From contig NZ_CP080524.1 of assembly GCF_024746795.1 (NCBI RefSeq), positions 4,256,001-4,320,000 on the forward strand: DNA of 64,000 nt, read 5' to 3'. The notes under the pieces were generated by a model. That model ran no database searches. It worked only from the letters and a program-made list of their open reading frames with translations, and was not told the origin of the DNA. Each line of letters begins with the position of its first letter. Within the stretch, counting starts at the first letter, position 1. Positions 24,450 through 34,113 of this stretch are shown piece after piece. The DNA comes from Mesorhizobium sp. AR10. GTDB lineage: Bacteria; Pseudomonadota; Alphaproteobacteria; Rhizobiales; Rhizobiaceae. Both the position numbers and the translations under genes were made by a program.

Positions 24450-27263
24450 CTATTCGGCGTTTTCCGGACCAGCATCTTCAGCACCGGCATCATGGCTGGC
24501 CTCAGCATCGCCCTCGCCGTTCTCTTCGGCTTCCTCGTCCGATTGCGGTTCCGAAATCCGCTCCACCGAGACGACCTTTTCGCCTTCGGCCGTGTTGAAG
24601 ATGGTGACGCCCTTGGTGGCGCGGCTGGCGAACCTGATACCGTTGACCGGCACCCGGATGACGGTGCCACCATCTGAAACCAGCATGATCTGATCGTCAT
24701 TGCCGACCGGGAAGGTCGCCACAAGCCTGCCGATCTCGGCCGCCTTCGAGACGTCGGTGGCGCGGATGCCCTTGCCGCCGCGCCCGGTCAGGCGGAAGTC
24801 GTAGGACGACGAGCGCTTGCCGTAGCCATATTCCGTCACCGTCAGCACGAACTGCTCATGCGCCTTGAGGAATTCGTAGCGCTCGTCGGAAAGCTCGGTC
24901 TCTTCGCCGACCTCCTCATTGGTCAGCGCGATTTCTTCCTCTTCACCAGCCGCGATGCCGGCGGCCAGCCGCCGTTCGGCCACCACCCGCTTGAGATAGG
25001 CGGCACGCTCGGCCGGAGGCGCATCGACATGCTCGATGACCGCCATGGAAATGACCCTGTCGGTATCGGCCATGGCGATACCGCGCACGCCGACCGAATT
25101 GCGGCTCTGGAAGACGCGCACATCGCTGACCGAAAAGCGGATGCATTGGCCCGAACTTGCGGTCAAAAGTACGTCGTCATTGTCGGTGCAGGTCTCGACG
25201 CCGAGGATCTCGTCGCCTTCCTCCTCCAGTTTCATGGCGATCTTGCCATTGCGGTTGACCTGGACGAAGTCGGAAAGCTTGTTGCGGCGCACGGTGCCGC
25301 GCGTGGTGGCGAACATCACGTCGAGTTCGCCCCAGCTGGTCTCGTCCTCGGGCAGCGGCATGATGGTGGTGATGCGCTCGCCTTGCTCCAGCGGCAGCAT
25401 GTTGATCAGCGCCTTGCCGCGCGATTGCGGGTTGCCGATCGGCAGCCGCCAGACCTTTTCCTTGTAGACGATGCCGCGCGAGGAGAAGAACAGCACCGGC
25501 GTGTGCGTGTTGGCGACGAACAGCCGGGTGACGAAATCCTCTTCCTTGGTCGACATGCCGGAGCGGCCCTTGCCGCCGCGGCGCTGCGCCCGGTAGAGCG
25601 ACAGCGGCACGCGCTTGATGTAGCCGGAATGGCTCACCGTCACGACCATGTCCTCGCGCTGGATCAGGTCCTCGTCTTCCATGTCGGCCCCGCCCTCGGC
25701 GAGTTCGGTGCGACGCGGCGTGCCGAACTCGTCGCGCACGGCGGCAAGCTCATCCTTGACGATCTGCTGGATGCGGGCGCGGGACGACAGGATGTCGAGG
25801 TAGTCCTTGATCTCGTCGCCGATGGTGTTCAATTCGTCGGCGATTTCGTCGCGACCAAGCGCCGTCAGGCGCTGCAGGCGCAGTTCGAGGATGGCGCGGG
25901 CCTGTTCCTCGGACAGATTGTAGGTGCCGTCCTCGTTGATGCGATGGCGCGGATCGTCGATCAGAAGGATCAACGACTCGACGTCGCCGGAGGGCCATCG
26001 CCGCTCCATCAACTGTTCGCGCGCCGTCTGCGGATCCGGCGCAGTGCGGATCAGCTTGATCACCTCGTCGATGTTGGCGACGGCGATGGCCAGACCGACC
26101 AGCACGTGGGCGCGGTCGCGCGCCTTGCGCAGCAGGAATTTCGTGCGCCGGCTGATTACCTCTTCGCGGAAGCCGACGAACGCCTTCAGCATGTCGGTCA
26201 GCGTCATCACTTCCGGCTTGCCGCCGTTCAGCGCCACCATATTGGCGCCGAAGGAGGTCTGCAGCGGCGTGAAGCGATAGAGCTGGTTGAGGATGACGTC
26301 GGCGACGGCGTCGCGCTTCAGTTCGATGACGACGCGGTAGCCCTGACGGTCGCTCTCGTCGCGGATGTCGGAAATGCCCTCGATGCGCTTGTCGCGCACC
26401 AGTTCGGCCATCTTCTCGATCATCGACGATTTGTTCACCTGGTAGGGTACCTCGGTGATGATGATCGATTCACGGTCGTTGCCGCGCTGCTCGATATTGA
26501 CCTTACCGCGCATGACGATGGAGCCACGGCCGGTCGAATAGGCGCTGTAGATGCCGGAACGGCCGAGCACAATGCCGCCGGTCGGGAAGTCAGGCCCCGG
26601 GATGATCTCCATCAGCGCCGGCAGGTCGATCGCCGGATTGTCGATGATGGCGATGGCGCCGTTGCAGACTTCTGCGAGATTGTGCGGCGGGATGTTGGTG
26701 GCCATGCCGACGGCGATGCCGCCCGAACCGTTGACCAATAGGTTGGGGAAGCGAGCCGGCAGCACCTTCGGCTCGGTGTCGGAGGCATCGTAGGTGTCCT
26801 GAAAATCGACGGTTTCCTTGTCGATGTCCTCCAGCAACTCATGCGCGACCTTGGTCAGCCGCGACTCGGTGTAACGCATCGCCGCGGGCGGATCGCCATC
26901 GATCGAGCCGAAATTGCCCTGCCCGTCGATCAGCGGCACGCGCAGCGACCAATCCTGCGCCATGCGCACCAAGGCGTCATAGATGGAAGCGTCGCCATGC
27001 GGATGGTATTTACCCATCACGTCGGCGACCGGGCGCGCTGACTTCACATATTTGCGGTTCCAGTGGTAGCCGCTCTCATGGGCGGCGTAGAGAATGCGGC
27101 GATGCACCGGCTTCAGGCCGTCGCGCACATCTGGCAGCGCACGGCTGACGATCACGCTCATGGCGTAATCGAGATAGGAACGCTGCATCTCCTCGATGAT
27201 GGATATCGGCTCGATGCCGGTGGGGCCGCCGTCGGCGCCGCGCGGTGTCTTCTGGTCGGTCAA
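24450..27263 (-). CDS. gyrA: DNA gyrase subunit A
   Basis: GyrA (937 residues) supplies the DNA cleavage and wrapping activity of gyrase. The N-terminal [28 protein letters not shown], the quinolone-resistance region [17 protein letters not shown], catalytic Tyr in MRYTESRLT and the C-terminal beta-pinwheel with RGGKGR (GyrA box-like) are all present. The position equivalent to E. coli Ser83 is Ala. An acidic tail ([14 protein letters not shown]) closes it. The start is TTG 27263; no ATG lies nearby in frame. Confidence 0.97.
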   Translation of the reverse strand: MTDQKTPRGADGGPTGIEPISIIEEMQRSYLDYAMSVIVSRALPDVRDGLKPVHRRILYAAHESGYHWNRKYVKSARPVADVMGKYHPHGDASIYDALVRMAQDWSLRVPLIDGQGNFGSIDGDPPAAMRYTESRLTKVAHELLEDIDKETVDFQDTYDASDTEPKVLPARFPNLLVNGSGGIAVGMATNIPPHNLAEVCNGAIAIIDNPAIDLPALMEIIPGPDFPTGGIVLGRSGIYSAYSTGRGSIVMRGKVNIEQRGNDRESIIITEVPYQVNKSSMIEKMAELVRDKRIEGISDIRDESDRQGYRVVIELKRDAVADVILNQLYRFTPLQTSFGANMVALNGGKPEVMTLTDMLKAFVGFREEVISRRTKFLLRKARDRAHVLVGLAIAVANIDEVIKLIRTAPDPQTAREQLMERRWPSGDVESLILLIDDPRHRINEDGTYNLSEEQARAILELRLQRLTALGRDEIADELNTIGDEIKDYLDILSSRARIQQIVKDELAAVRDEFGTPRRTELAEGGADMEDEDLIQREDMVVTVSHSGYIKRVPLSLYRAQRRGGKGRSGMSTKEEDFVTRLFVANTHTPVLFFSSRGIVYKEKVWRLPIGNPQSRGKALINMLPLEQGERITTIMPLPEDETSWGELDVMFATTRGTVRRNKLSDFVQVNRNGKIAMKLEEEGDEILGVETCTDNDDVLLTASSGQCIRFSVSDVRVFQSRNSVGVRGIAMADTDRVISMAVIEHVDAPPAERAAYLKRVVAERRLAAGIAAGEEEEIALTNEEVGEETELSDERYEFLKAHEQFVLTVTEYGYGKRSSSYDFRLTGRGGKGIRATDVSKAAEIGRLVATFPVGNDDQIMLVSDGGTVIRVPVNGIRFASRATKGVTIFNTAEGEKVVSVERISEPQSDEEAEENGEGDAEASHDAGAEDAGPENAE

Positions 27264-27455
27264 ATCGGATCACAATCTAATCAGGAATCACTTGCCGCTT
27301 ATATAGGAAGCGGGGGCGAAACTCCAATGCCCGCGACAGTTTTCCAGTGTCCATTTTAGTGGTAATTTCAAATGGATACCGCTGATTGCGACGATATGGC
27401 CGATGCGCTTTTCAAGACCATCGCAGCCAAGGTCATTTTCGGACCGACTTTTGCT

Positions 27456-28316
27456 TCATGAGGCCGGAACGGCAGATGTGTCCGGCAGTTCATCGCCCCG
27501 CGGGCGAGCCCGATAATCGCCGGGCGCCTCCCCCATCACCCGCCGGAAACGACGGTTGAAGGTCGACAGATCGTTGAACCCCGCCGCGAAGGCGATCGTC
27601 GAGACGGGCTCATCCGACAGGCGCAACTGCACCGCGGCCCGGTGCAGCCGGGTTTTCAGCAGGAACTGGTAAGGCGTCATGCCGGCCACCTGCCGGAACG
27701 TGCGCAGGAAGTGAAACGGACTGGTTGCTGTCTCACCGGCAAGCCCGGCAAGCGAGATCGCTCCGTCGGCATCGAGCTCGATGCGCCGCACCGCCTCGGC
27801 CACACGTTTCTGGTCGCGGCGGCTCGGCGCGCGACGGGCGGGCGTCGCGCCGCTGGCGGCTGCCATAGCGGCGCCAGCGATCCGCAAACCAAGTTCCTCT
27901 AACGCGTCGACGTCGGCCGTCTCGCGCGCGGTTTCGGCCTCGGCCAGCAGTGACGCGAGCGCCGGCAACGGCGGCAGGCGCGGTGTTTCGAAAGTCAGCT
28001 TTTTCACGCCCGGCACGTTGGCCGCGATCCGTTCCATATAGGCTGGCTCGAAATGGAAGGAGAGGCAACGGTCGCCGGCGCCATGCTCATGTCCGCATTC
28101 GTAACATGTGCCGGGATTGCCGAGCAGCAGCGCACCCGGCGCCAGCATCGCGGTGCCTTGCTGCGCCCGGTAGCGGAAGGTGCCGCTGGTCACCGCCGCA
28201 ACACAGAAAGTGCGGTGTTCTTCCTCGAACGGGCTGTCGCCGGCGCCGGCCGTGCACACCACGTCGCACACATGCCAGCCCTGCCCCGATGCAAGGTTTT
28301 GCTCGCTCGTCGTCAT
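27456..28316 (-). CDS. AraC family transcriptional regulator
   Basis: This protein of 286 residues from ATG 28316 (nine more if the ATG at 28343 is used) has an N-terminal cupin-like sensing domain with several Cys (CYECGHEH near residue 70). A C-terminal AraC DNA-binding domain of two helix-turn-helix units follows (ISLAGLAGETATSPFHFLRTFRQVAGMTPYQF and VSTIAFAAGFNDLSTFNRRFRRVMGEAP). It is divergent from the DUF1579-like and VOC genes, which are its most likely targets, with 87 bp between the start codons. The ligand is unknown. Confidence 0.9.
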   Translation of the reverse strand: MTTSEQNLASGQGWHVCDVVCTAGAGDSPFEEEHRTFCVAAVTSGTFRYRAQQGTAMLAPGALLLGNPGTCYECGHEHGAGDRCLSFHFEPAYMERIAANVPGVKKLTFETPRLPPLPALASLLAEAETARETADVDALEELGLRIAGAAMAAASGATPARRAPSRRDQKRVAEAVRRIELDADGAISLAGLAGETATSPFHFLRTFRQVAGMTPYQFLLKTRLHRAAVQLRLSDEPVSTIAFAAGFNDLSTFNRRFRRVMGEAPGDYRARPRGDELPDTSAVPAS

Positions 28317-28403
28317 GGTTCGAAAGATAGCAATTTTTCCCAAGCGCAGAACCCCGCCCAGGCCTATCGCTTGCAGTCTCCTGACAGCACGAAGGCAGCA
28401 ACT

Positions 28404-28940
28404 ATGACAGATTCATCGTCCTTTACCGAAGCCTTGCACAACGACGGACCCAACCCCGGCCTGGCTGAAAAGCTGGATCTTTACGGCCGCTTCGTCGGCG
28501 CCTGGACATTCGATGCCACACGCCATCTCGAAGACGGCACGGTGCTGACCGGGCGTGGCGAGGTGCATTTCGGCTGGGTTCTGGAAGGCAAGGCAATACA
28601 GGATGTGTGGATCCTGCCCGCGCGGAACACTGGTCCCCAACCTTCGCTCGGCACGTGGACGTTCTATGGCACGACTTTGCGCGTTTACGATCCTGGCGTC
28701 GATGCCTGGCACATTTTCTGGAGCGATCCGCGCAACCAGTATTTCAGCCGCCAGCTTGGCCGCGCCGAAGGCGACACGATCGTCCAGCAAGGTGTCGACG
28801 CTCGCGGCTCCTCTGTGCGCTGGAGCTTTTTCCGGATCACCGAAAACTCGTTTCGCTGGCTGGGCGAGTGTTCGCATGACGGCAGCACGGACTGGCGCCT
28901 CGAAGTCGAGTTCCTGGCGCGCCGCGTGACTCCAGCCTGA
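28404..28940 (+). CDS. DUF1579-like protein
   Basis: This 178-residue soluble protein contains LYGRFVGAWTFDATRHLEDGTVLTGRGEVHFGWVLEGKAIQDVW and a beta-rich body ending in WRLEVEFLARR, like the DUF1579/lipocalin-like barrels. The frame is open from 28053, but ATG 28404 fits the family start and the divergent AraC promoter. No enzymatic motif is visible. It is followed 33 bp later by a VOC protein, and the pair is probably controlled by the adjacent AraC regulator. Confidence 0.8.
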   Translation: MTDSSSFTEALHNDGPNPGLAEKLDLYGRFVGAWTFDATRHLEDGTVLTGRGEVHFGWVLEGKAIQDVWILPARNTGPQPSLGTWTFYGTTLRVYDPGVDAWHIFWSDPRNQYFSRQLGRAEGDTIVQQGVDARGSSVRWSFFRITENSFRWLGECSHDGSTDWRLEVEFLARRVTPA

Positions 28941-28973
28941 TCAACCAACACATTGCAAACATGGAGAAAAACG

Positions 28974-29351
28974 ATGCTTGACCATGTCTCTATCGGTGTC
29001 CGTGACACCAACGTCTCGAAGCGCTTCTACGATGCCGCGCTAAAGCCGCTCGGCTACACCTGTCTCAGCCAGTCACCGGGCTCGCTCGGCTATGGCGCGG
29101 AGGCGGTGGCACTGTGGGTGAACGAAGCTCCGCGCCCGGTTTCAGCCGACGCGGAGTCCGGCCTGCACTTCTGCTTCGCCGCACCGACGCGCTCCAGCGT
29201 CGACGCGTTCCACGCGGCAGCGCTGCGTGAAGGCGGCAGCGACAATGGCGCGCCGGGCCTGCGCGCCAGCTATGGCGAAAACTACTATGCCGCCTTTGTC
29301 GTCGACCCGGATGGCTATCGCATCGAGGCCTATTGCGGCGCGGCCGGCTAG
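28974..29351 (+). CDS. VOC family (glyoxalase/dioxygenase fold) protein
   Basis: This 125-residue metal-dependent vicinal-oxygen-chelate fold protein starts MLDHVSIGVRDTNVSKRFYDAALKPLGY. It has SGLHFCFAAPTRSSVDAFHAAAL and the C-terminal YYAAFVVDPDGYRIEAYCG. His4, His in LHFCF and Glu in RIEAY are candidate metal ligands. ATG 28974 follows GGAG at nine bases. It could detoxify a small molecule together with the upstream protein, but the substrate is unknown. Confidence 0.9.
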   Translation: MLDHVSIGVRDTNVSKRFYDAALKPLGYTCLSQSPGSLGYGAEAVALWVNEAPRPVSADAESGLHFCFAAPTRSSVDAFHAAALREGGSDNGAPGLRASYGENYYAAFVVDPDGYRIEAYCGAAG

Positions 29352-29404
29352 TCGGCCGAATTCCCGCGGCTCAAACGGTTTCCTCTGACCCTGCTTTGCT
29401 CTAC

Positions 29405-29472
29405 CAATGCCAGTGTTCGGGCAATGCCAGTATTCGGGCAATGCCAGTATTCGGGCAATGCCAGTATTCGGG
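29405..29472. repeat. Four tandem 17-bp repeats upstream of marC
   Basis: CAATGCCAGTRTTCGGG is repeated four times without gaps (29405-29421, 29422-29438, 29439-29455, 29456-29472); only copy 1 differs (GTG for GTA). They end 25 bp before the marC start codon. The identical copies suggest recent expansion. They look like a VNTR rather than a CRISPR, because there are no spacers. Confidence 0.95.
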
Positions 29473-29497
29473 CTTGGCCCGGCGGGGAGGGTCAGAG

Positions 29498-30127
29498 ATG
29501 CCGAGCTTCGACAGCCTGTTCAATGCCTTCGTCACCATTCTGGTGACCATCGACCCGCCCGGCCTCGCCCCCCTCTTCCTCGCCGTGACACGCGGCATGA
29601 ACCGGGAGGAGCGTCAGCAAGTCTCCATCCGGGCCTCGATCATGGGTTTCCTGGTGATGGCGCTGTTTGCGGTCGCCGGCGCGTCGATCCTGTCGGTGTT
29701 CGGCATCACGCTGCCGGCCTTCCGCGTCGCCGGCGGCTTTCTGCTGTTCTTCATCGCCTTCGAAATGGTGTTCGAGCGCCGGCAGGACCGCAAGGAGAAG
29801 ATCGGCGACGTCGCCATCACCAAGGACATGATCCACAACATCGCCGCCTTTCCGCTGGCGATCCCGCTGATCGCCGGGCCAGGCGCCATTTCGGCGACCG
29901 TCCTACTCTCCGGCTCGTTTCAGGGTTTTGCCGCGCAGGCGGCATTGGTCGGCATCATCTTCGTCTGCCTCGCCATTACCTATCTGGTGTTCGTGGCGTC
30001 CGAGCGCATCGACCGCATCCTCGGTCAGACCGGCCGCTCGATCCTGACCCGCCTGCTCGGCGTCATCCTGGCGGCGCTGGCGGTGCAGTTCGTGGCGGAC
30101 GGCATCAAGGCGCTGATGGCGGGGTAG
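29498..30127 (+). CDS. MarC family integral membrane protein
   Basis: This 209-residue MarC/UPF0056 protein has six hydrophobic segments: LFNAFVTILVTIDPPGLAPLF at the start, MGFLVMALFAVAGASIL, GGFLLFFIAFEMVF, AFPLAIPLIAGPGAISATVLL and others. The conserved DPPG and PLAIPLIAGPGAIS are clear. The family was once linked to multiple antibiotic resistance, which was not upheld; its substrate is unknown. ATG 29498 has a strong GGGGAGGG 6-8 bases upstream. Tandem repeats lie directly before it. Confidence 0.92.
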   Translation: MPSFDSLFNAFVTILVTIDPPGLAPLFLAVTRGMNREERQQVSIRASIMGFLVMALFAVAGASILSVFGITLPAFRVAGGFLLFFIAFEMVFERRQDRKEKIGDVAITKDMIHNIAAFPLAIPLIAGPGAISATVLLSGSFQGFAAQAALVGIIFVCLAITYLVFVASERIDRILGQTGRSILTRLLGVILAALAVQFVADGIKALMAG

Positions 30128-30180
30128 GACGCTTTTCTTGTGAAATGAACCGGCCTCGCCCCCTGGACCGGCGCGCAGTC

Positions 30181-30606
30181 TTACTTCGCCGCCGTGTCGA
30201 TCACCTCGAAATCGTGCGTGACGGTCGCTGTCTTGGCCATCATGGCCGTCGCCGAGCAGTATTTCTCGATCGAGAGATCGATCGCCCGCTTCACCTTGTC
30301 GTGCGAGAGCGCCCGGCCCTTGACGATGAAATGCATATGGATGCGGGTGAACACCCTGGGTTCGGTTTCCGCCCGGTCGGCGTCGAGTTCGACGACGCAA
30401 TCCTCGACCGCCTCGCGGCCCTTTTCCAGGATGTGGACCACATCATAGGCCGAGCAGCCGCCGGTGCCGATCAGCACCAGCTCCATCGGGCTCGGCCCCG
30501 GCGTCCTGCCTTCCGGGCCGAACGCGGTTCCGAGTACGACCTTATGGCCGCTGCCGGACTCGCCGACAAAGGTGCGTTCCTCGACCCACTTGACGCGTGC
30601 TTTCAC
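30181..30606 (-). CDS. OsmC family protein (peroxiredoxin-like)
   Basis: This 141-residue OsmC-like protein has two conserved redox cysteines: Cys51 in IGTGGCSAYDVV and Cys117 in SIEKYCSATAMM. They suggest thiol-dependent reduction of organic hydroperoxides. It starts at GTG 30606, which has AGGAAG six bases upstream. It lies 29 bp after the DUF2306 gene, both on the minus strand downstream of ssb, so a weak operon is possible. Confidence 0.92.
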   Translation of the reverse strand: MKARVKWVEERTFVGESGSGHKVVLGTAFGPEGRTPGPSPMELVLIGTGGCSAYDVVHILEKGREAVEDCVVELDADRAETEPRVFTRIHMHFIVKGRALSHDKVKRAIDLSIEKYCSATAMMAKTATVTHDFEVIDTAAK

Positions 30607-30635
30607 TGAATTCTTCCTTGCGAGGCTGCGCCGCC

Positions 30636-31034
30636 CTACTGGCCGAACACGACCGCGTGCATGATCCGGCCGGGCAGCAGCGTGAACACGCCGGCGCCGA
30701 TCAGCGCGAAAACATAGAGCTTGATCATGGCGCCTCGATGCGCGGTGACTTTATGGCTGTGCGCATACCAAACCGCCAGCGGCACGGTGACCAGCACCAG
30801 GATCGACAGCAGATGAATCGGGCTGAAAGGGCCAACAAGGCGTATCTGCTGGATCCAGAAACTCGAAATGGCGATAGCCAGCATCAGCGTCGCCCAGACA
30901 TAGCCGACGACGCGATGACGCGTCGTGCCCTTGGGCAGCGCCAGCTGAGTGGCGCCGGTCACCAGGGCGGCAAAGGCCGCAAAGGCATGCCACGGGATTG
31001 GAGGGGGTGCGGCAAGCAGCGGTCCCAGCGACAT
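30636..31034 (-). CDS. DUF2306-like small membrane protein
   Basis: This 132-residue protein has four hydrophobic helices (FAAFAALVTGATQLAL, VGYVWATLMLAIAISSFWI, IHLLSILVLVTVPLAVWY, IKLYVFALIGAGVFTLLPG). It has the conserved HR in TTRHRVVGYVWA and AHRGAMIKLYV. These fit DUF2306, a cytochrome b561-like four-helix group; the two His are candidate heme or metal ligands. Function is unknown. It lies 26 bp after ssb. Confidence 0.8.
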   Translation of the reverse strand: MSLGPLLAAPPPIPWHAFAAFAALVTGATQLALPKGTTRHRVVGYVWATLMLAIAISSFWIQQIRLVGPFSPIHLLSILVLVTVPLAVWYAHSHKVTAHRGAMIKLYVFALIGAGVFTLLPGRIMHAVVFGQ

Positions 31035-31060
31035 TGTCGCCTCTCCGGTCGTTGATGGGC

Positions 31061-31588
31061 TCAGAACGGGATTTCGTCGTCCAGCTCGCGCGACGAACCG
31101 CCGCCACCACCGCTCTTGGCACCGCCGCCACCGCGACTGAAGCCCTCGCCTGGACCGGACTGGCCGAAATCGGAACCGCGGGCAGCACCACCGCCGGCGC
31201 CGGAATAGCCGCCGACCTGACCGCCCTCGCCCTGCCCGCGTGCGTCAAGCATCTGCAGCTCGCCGCGGAATTTCTGCAGAACGACCTCGGTCGTGTAGCG
31301 TTCATTGCCGGTCTGGTCCTGCCATTTGCGCGTCTGCAACTGGCCCTCGACATAGACCTTCATGCCCTTCTTCAGGTACTGCTCGGCCACCTTGGCGATC
31401 TGGTCGTTGAAGATGACGACATTGTGCCACTCGGTCTTTTCCTTGCGCTCGCCGGAATTCTTGTCGCGCCAGCTTTCCGACGTGGCGATGCGGATGTTGA
31501 CGACCGGTTCACCCGAATTCAGGCGGCGGATTTCAGGGTCCGCCCCGAGGTTGCCCACCAGAATGACCTTGTTGATGCTACCCGCCAT
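31061..31588 (-). CDS. ssb: Single-stranded DNA-binding protein
   Basis: SSB (175 residues) coats single-stranded DNA in replication, recombination and repair. The N-terminal OB fold ([21 protein letters not shown]...[24 protein letters not shown]) is followed by a Gly-rich flexible tail ([12 protein letters not shown]). The acidic tip LDDEIPF recruits partner proteins. An SOS box lies 103 bp upstream, and uvrA diverges on the far side of a 4.2-kb accessory block. Confidence 0.97.
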   Translation of the reverse strand: MAGSINKVILVGNLGADPEIRRLNSGEPVVNIRIATSESWRDKNSGERKEKTEWHNVVIFNDQIAKVAEQYLKKGMKVYVEGQLQTRKWQDQTGNERYTTEVVLQKFRGELQMLDARGQGEGGQVGGYSGAGGGAARGSDFGQSGPGEGFSRGGGGAKSGGGGGSSRELDDEIPF

Positions 31589-31690
31589 GATACTTCTCCG
31601 CGCTCATCCGAACCAAATTTTTGTCGCCGCACCTTACAGGCTGCGGACAATCCCCGCCTGCTGTGGCTGCCTTTTCCCACAAGGTTTTTT

Positions 31691-31705
31691 GTTCTCTTTT
31701 CGTTC
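31691..31705 (-). promoter_or_regulatory. LexA (SOS) box upstream of ssb
   Basis: GTTC-TCTTTTC-GTTC matches the alphaproteobacterial LexA consensus GTTC-N7-GTTC exactly. It is 103 bp upstream of the ssb start, so DNA damage should raise ssb transcription. Confidence 0.75.
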
Positions 31706-31761
31706 TAGGTCCACCAACGCCTGTTGTCAAGGAATGTCGGCAATGGCCTCGGCCGGGCCTG

Positions 31762-32748
31762 TCACTCCGCGCTTTTCACGCCGGCATCGGTGTCCGAAGA
31801 TTCTGCCGTGCCAGCTTTGCGGACAAGTGCTGCCGTCGCCAGCAGCGCCGCCATTTCGGCGACGGTCTTTTCGATATATTTCCCGTGGTCGAGCGGCGCC
31901 GAGATGTCGGGAAGTTCGAAGAAATTCTTCGAGGACGGCAAAAGCAAAAACCCGTCATCGCCGTGCAGCGCCACGCGCACCGGTTCGTCCCGCCAGGTCT
32001 CGCCCAGCAATTGCAAGGCCCGGGCAAGATCGCCGCTGACCAGGGGCCGCGCCGCATCGACATGGTCGGTGCGGAATTCGTAGCGGCCGTCGAGAACAGG
32101 CATGCCGGATTGGATCTCCAGCAGCTTGCCGCCAAAGACGTCACGGAAGAATTGCGACACCGGGCCGGCCCTGCGCGTGGCGACCAACAGGCCAGGGAAT
32201 GGTCTGGCTTGTTGGAACGCCAGAATGACGCCTTTGAACAGCGTTTCGGTGTCGGTCCGTTTCTGCGTCAGATGCGTCTCGTAAAGCTCGAACGGGAACC
32301 CCTCATATGTCCCGGAGATTACATCGTCGAAATATTCGCGATCGAAGCTTCCGGTCGCTTCCGTCGGCAGCCGGGCGAACGAGATTGGCCGCACACCATG
32401 CCGATAGGTCACGTCGGTCACGAAACCGAGGATGACAGGCAGAAGATGCGCGCGAAACGACTGTTGCAGGTCGGTGGCGGGCTTCATTCCAAGTTTATAG
32501 GCAAGGAACGCTCCGGCCATCGTTGCACAGTAGAGAACGATGTGCGGCTGCGAGAACCATTGTTCGGCGGCAAGCTCGTTGAACAGGAGCGTCAGCAGCA
32601 CCGCGACGACAATCAGCAGGCCGAAGAACAGCGGCAGCTGCCACCTGACCTTGCCGGCTGCGCGGAGCCGCTCGCTCTCGTAGAGTTCGAAATCCTTCTG
32701 GATGGCGGCAATGACCGCCTCGCTCGGCATCAAGTCCTTCGTGCTCAT
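31762..32748 (-). CDS. DUF3137 membrane protein
   Basis: This 328-residue protein starts at ATG 32748. After a short polar region (ELYESERLRAAGKVRWQLP) come two hydrophobic helices near residues 34-50 and 60-80. A soluble C-terminal domain of about 240 residues follows, with FDDVISGTYEGFPFELYETHLTQKRT and VFKGVI-like segments. This matches DUF3137 proteins (galanin-like in older annotation). Function is unknown. It is divergent from the cupin gene and read toward ssb, whose SOS box sits in the gap. Confidence 0.85.
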   Translation of the reverse strand: MSTKDLMPSEAVIAAIQKDFELYESERLRAAGKVRWQLPLFFGLLIVVAVLLTLLFNELAAEQWFSQPHIVLYCATMAGAFLAYKLGMKPATDLQQSFRAHLLPVILGFVTDVTYRHGVRPISFARLPTEATGSFDREYFDDVISGTYEGFPFELYETHLTQKRTDTETLFKGVILAFQQARPFPGLLVATRRAGPVSQFFRDVFGGKLLEIQSGMPVLDGRYEFRTDHVDAARPLVSGDLARALQLLGETWRDEPVRVALHGDDGFLLLPSSKNFFELPDISAPLDHGKYIEKTVAEMAALLATAALVRKAGTAESSDTDAGVKSAE

Positions 32749-32862
32749 TGGACTGCCCCCGAAATCCACCGCTCAGCATAACAGCCCGAACGCTTGCGCA
32801 ACAGCATGGGTCCACAGCACAATACGATGCGTCTCGGGCCGGAGATCGAAAGGGCGACCCCA

Positions 32863-33252
32863 ATGAAAGTCGTTTCCCATACCAATCAGCCATGCGAGAG
32901 GTGGCGAGCAGGGGTAGAAACCCGGATGCATGTTTCTGCCGGCAACGGTGCAGCCCAACTTTGTATTTTTGAACAATGGGTGGAGCCTGCCGTTGGTGCC
33001 CCGACACATTGGCACCCGGTTGAGGAAGTGCTTACCGTGATAGCCGGGAAGGCCGAGATGTGGATCGACGAGGATCGTGGCGTCTTGACACCGGGACAGT
33101 CGCTCGTCGTTCCCGCGCACAGGAAACACGGCTTTCGAAACGTCGGCTCCGAAATGCTTCACATACAGGCCGTGCTCGCGTCACCGATCTTCGAGGCGAC
33201 GTTCGACGGATCCCCGGAGATGGTGAGGCGCTGGCTTCCCACGATCGTATAA
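32863..33252 (+). CDS. Single-domain cupin protein
   Basis: This 129-residue cupin starts at ATG 32863 (AAGGG upstream; the frame continues to 32794). Motif 1 is THWHPVEEVLTVIAG (two His, one Glu), and motif 2 is PAHRKHGFRNVG (His). These can bind one metal ion. The substrate is unknown. It starts the accessory block between the ssb and uvrA regions and is 44 bp from an ArsR gene. Confidence 0.9.
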   Translation: MKVVSHTNQPCERWRAGVETRMHVSAGNGAAQLCIFEQWVEPAVGAPTHWHPVEEVLTVIAGKAEMWIDEDRGVLTPGQSLVVPAHRKHGFRNVGSEMLHIQAVLASPIFEATFDGSPEMVRRWLPTIV

Positions 33253-33271
33253 AACAGCGCTTGCCAAATCA

Positions 33272-33287
33272 ATAAGTATCGACTTAT
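33272..33287. promoter_or_regulatory. ArsR-type operator (ATAAGT-N4-ACTTAT)
   Basis: A perfect 6-bp inverted repeat around ATCG ends nine bases before the ATG of the ArsR-family gene, typical of autoregulatory sites of this family. It also precedes the ribosome-binding region. Confidence 0.6.
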
Positions 33288-33296
33288 GCTTTGGCC

Positions 33297-33611
33297 ATGA
33301 TCGAAGCTGAGATTTTTCGCGCACTGGCCGATCCGACGCGACGCGCCGTCTATGAGCGGCTCGCCGCCGGCGAGATGAGCGTATCGGAACTGCGCAATGG
33401 CATGAGCGTGTCGCAGCCGGCGGTCTCCCAGCATCTGGCGGTGCTGCGCGGCGCCGGGCTGGTGGTCGAGCGGCGGGCCGGCCGCAACGCCTATTATCGC
33501 GCTGATCCGCAGGGGCTTGGCCCCTTGCTCGGCTGGATCGAACGCTATCGGGCGTTCTGGCCCGAGCGCATCGAAAGGCTGAAGGCCGTTTTGAAGGACA
33601 TGGACCAATGA
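33297..33611 (+). CDS. ArsR family transcriptional regulator
   Basis: This 104-residue winged helix-turn-helix regulator begins [22 protein letters not shown]. Its recognition helix [23 protein letters not shown] lies near residue 43, and a basic wing ([11 protein letters not shown]) follows. There is no ArsR metal CxC motif, so it belongs to the metal-independent group that pairs with SRPBCC proteins. Its stop overlaps the SRPBCC start by 4 bp (ATGA). An inverted repeat just upstream suggests self-repression. It starts at ATG 33297, not the TTG at 33291. Confidence 0.92.
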   Translation: MIEAEIFRALADPTRRAVYERLAAGEMSVSELRNGMSVSQPAVSQHLAVLRGAGLVVERRAGRNAYYRADPQGLGPLLGWIERYRAFWPERIERLKAVLKDMDQ

Positions 33612-34087
33612 CGAACGAAAAGCACAGGGAAGACACGCTCGCCTTCGAGTGCGAGCTTGCGGAACCGCCGGAAAAGGTGTGGCGGGCACTGACGGTGCCG
33701 GAACTGTTGGCGGCCTGGATGATGCCGAACGACATCGAACCGGAAATCGGCAGCCGCTTTGCCTTTACCGGGCCGGATGCGCCGATCGACTGCGAAATCC
33801 TCGATGCCGAACCCGGACGCCTGCTGCGCTATTCCTGGCGGGAGCGGCCGCAGCCTGGCGATGCACGGGATCGGCTCGACAGCCCACTGGGCAGCCCATT
33901 GGACAGCATCGTCACCTTCACGCTCGCCCGCACCGTTTCCGGCGGCACGCATCTGCGCATCGTCCACGACGGATTTGCCAAAACAGCGATGCCAGCGGTC
34001 GCCCTTGCCGGCGCCGGTTGCCGGCTTTCGCTCAGCGCATACAGGCAACCAATCGCCGCGAACGCGCCTCGCCTGCGCGCGGCCTGA
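33608..34087 (+). CDS. SRPBCC domain protein (AHSA1-like)
   Basis: This 159-residue protein has the START/Bet v 1-like fold typical of activator of Hsp90 ATPase homologues. [24 protein letters not shown] near residue 18, [17 protein letters not shown] and [23 protein letters not shown] are characteristic. It is translationally coupled to the ArsR gene by ATGA; this pair is widespread and probably responds to a hydrophobic small molecule. It ends 26 bp before clpP. Confidence 0.88.
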   Translation: MTNEKHREDTLAFECELAEPPEKVWRALTVPELLAAWMMPNDIEPEIGSRFAFTGPDAPIDCEILDAEPGRLLRYSWRERPQPGDARDRLDSPLGSPLDSIVTFTLARTVSGGTHLRIVHDGFAKTAMPAVALAGAGCRLSLSAYRQPIAANAPRLRAA

Positions 34088-34113
34088 TCGAAACAACCAA
34101 CGGAGAGAAACAA

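Noticed and set aside
24858..26741. 627-codon open frame opposite gyrA
   Set aside because: Antisense shadow of a highly conserved gene; composition is Asp/Val/Ala-rich without recognisable motifs.
29405..29472. Possible CRISPR array
   Set aside because: The repeats are directly adjacent with no spacers, and no cas genes are nearby.
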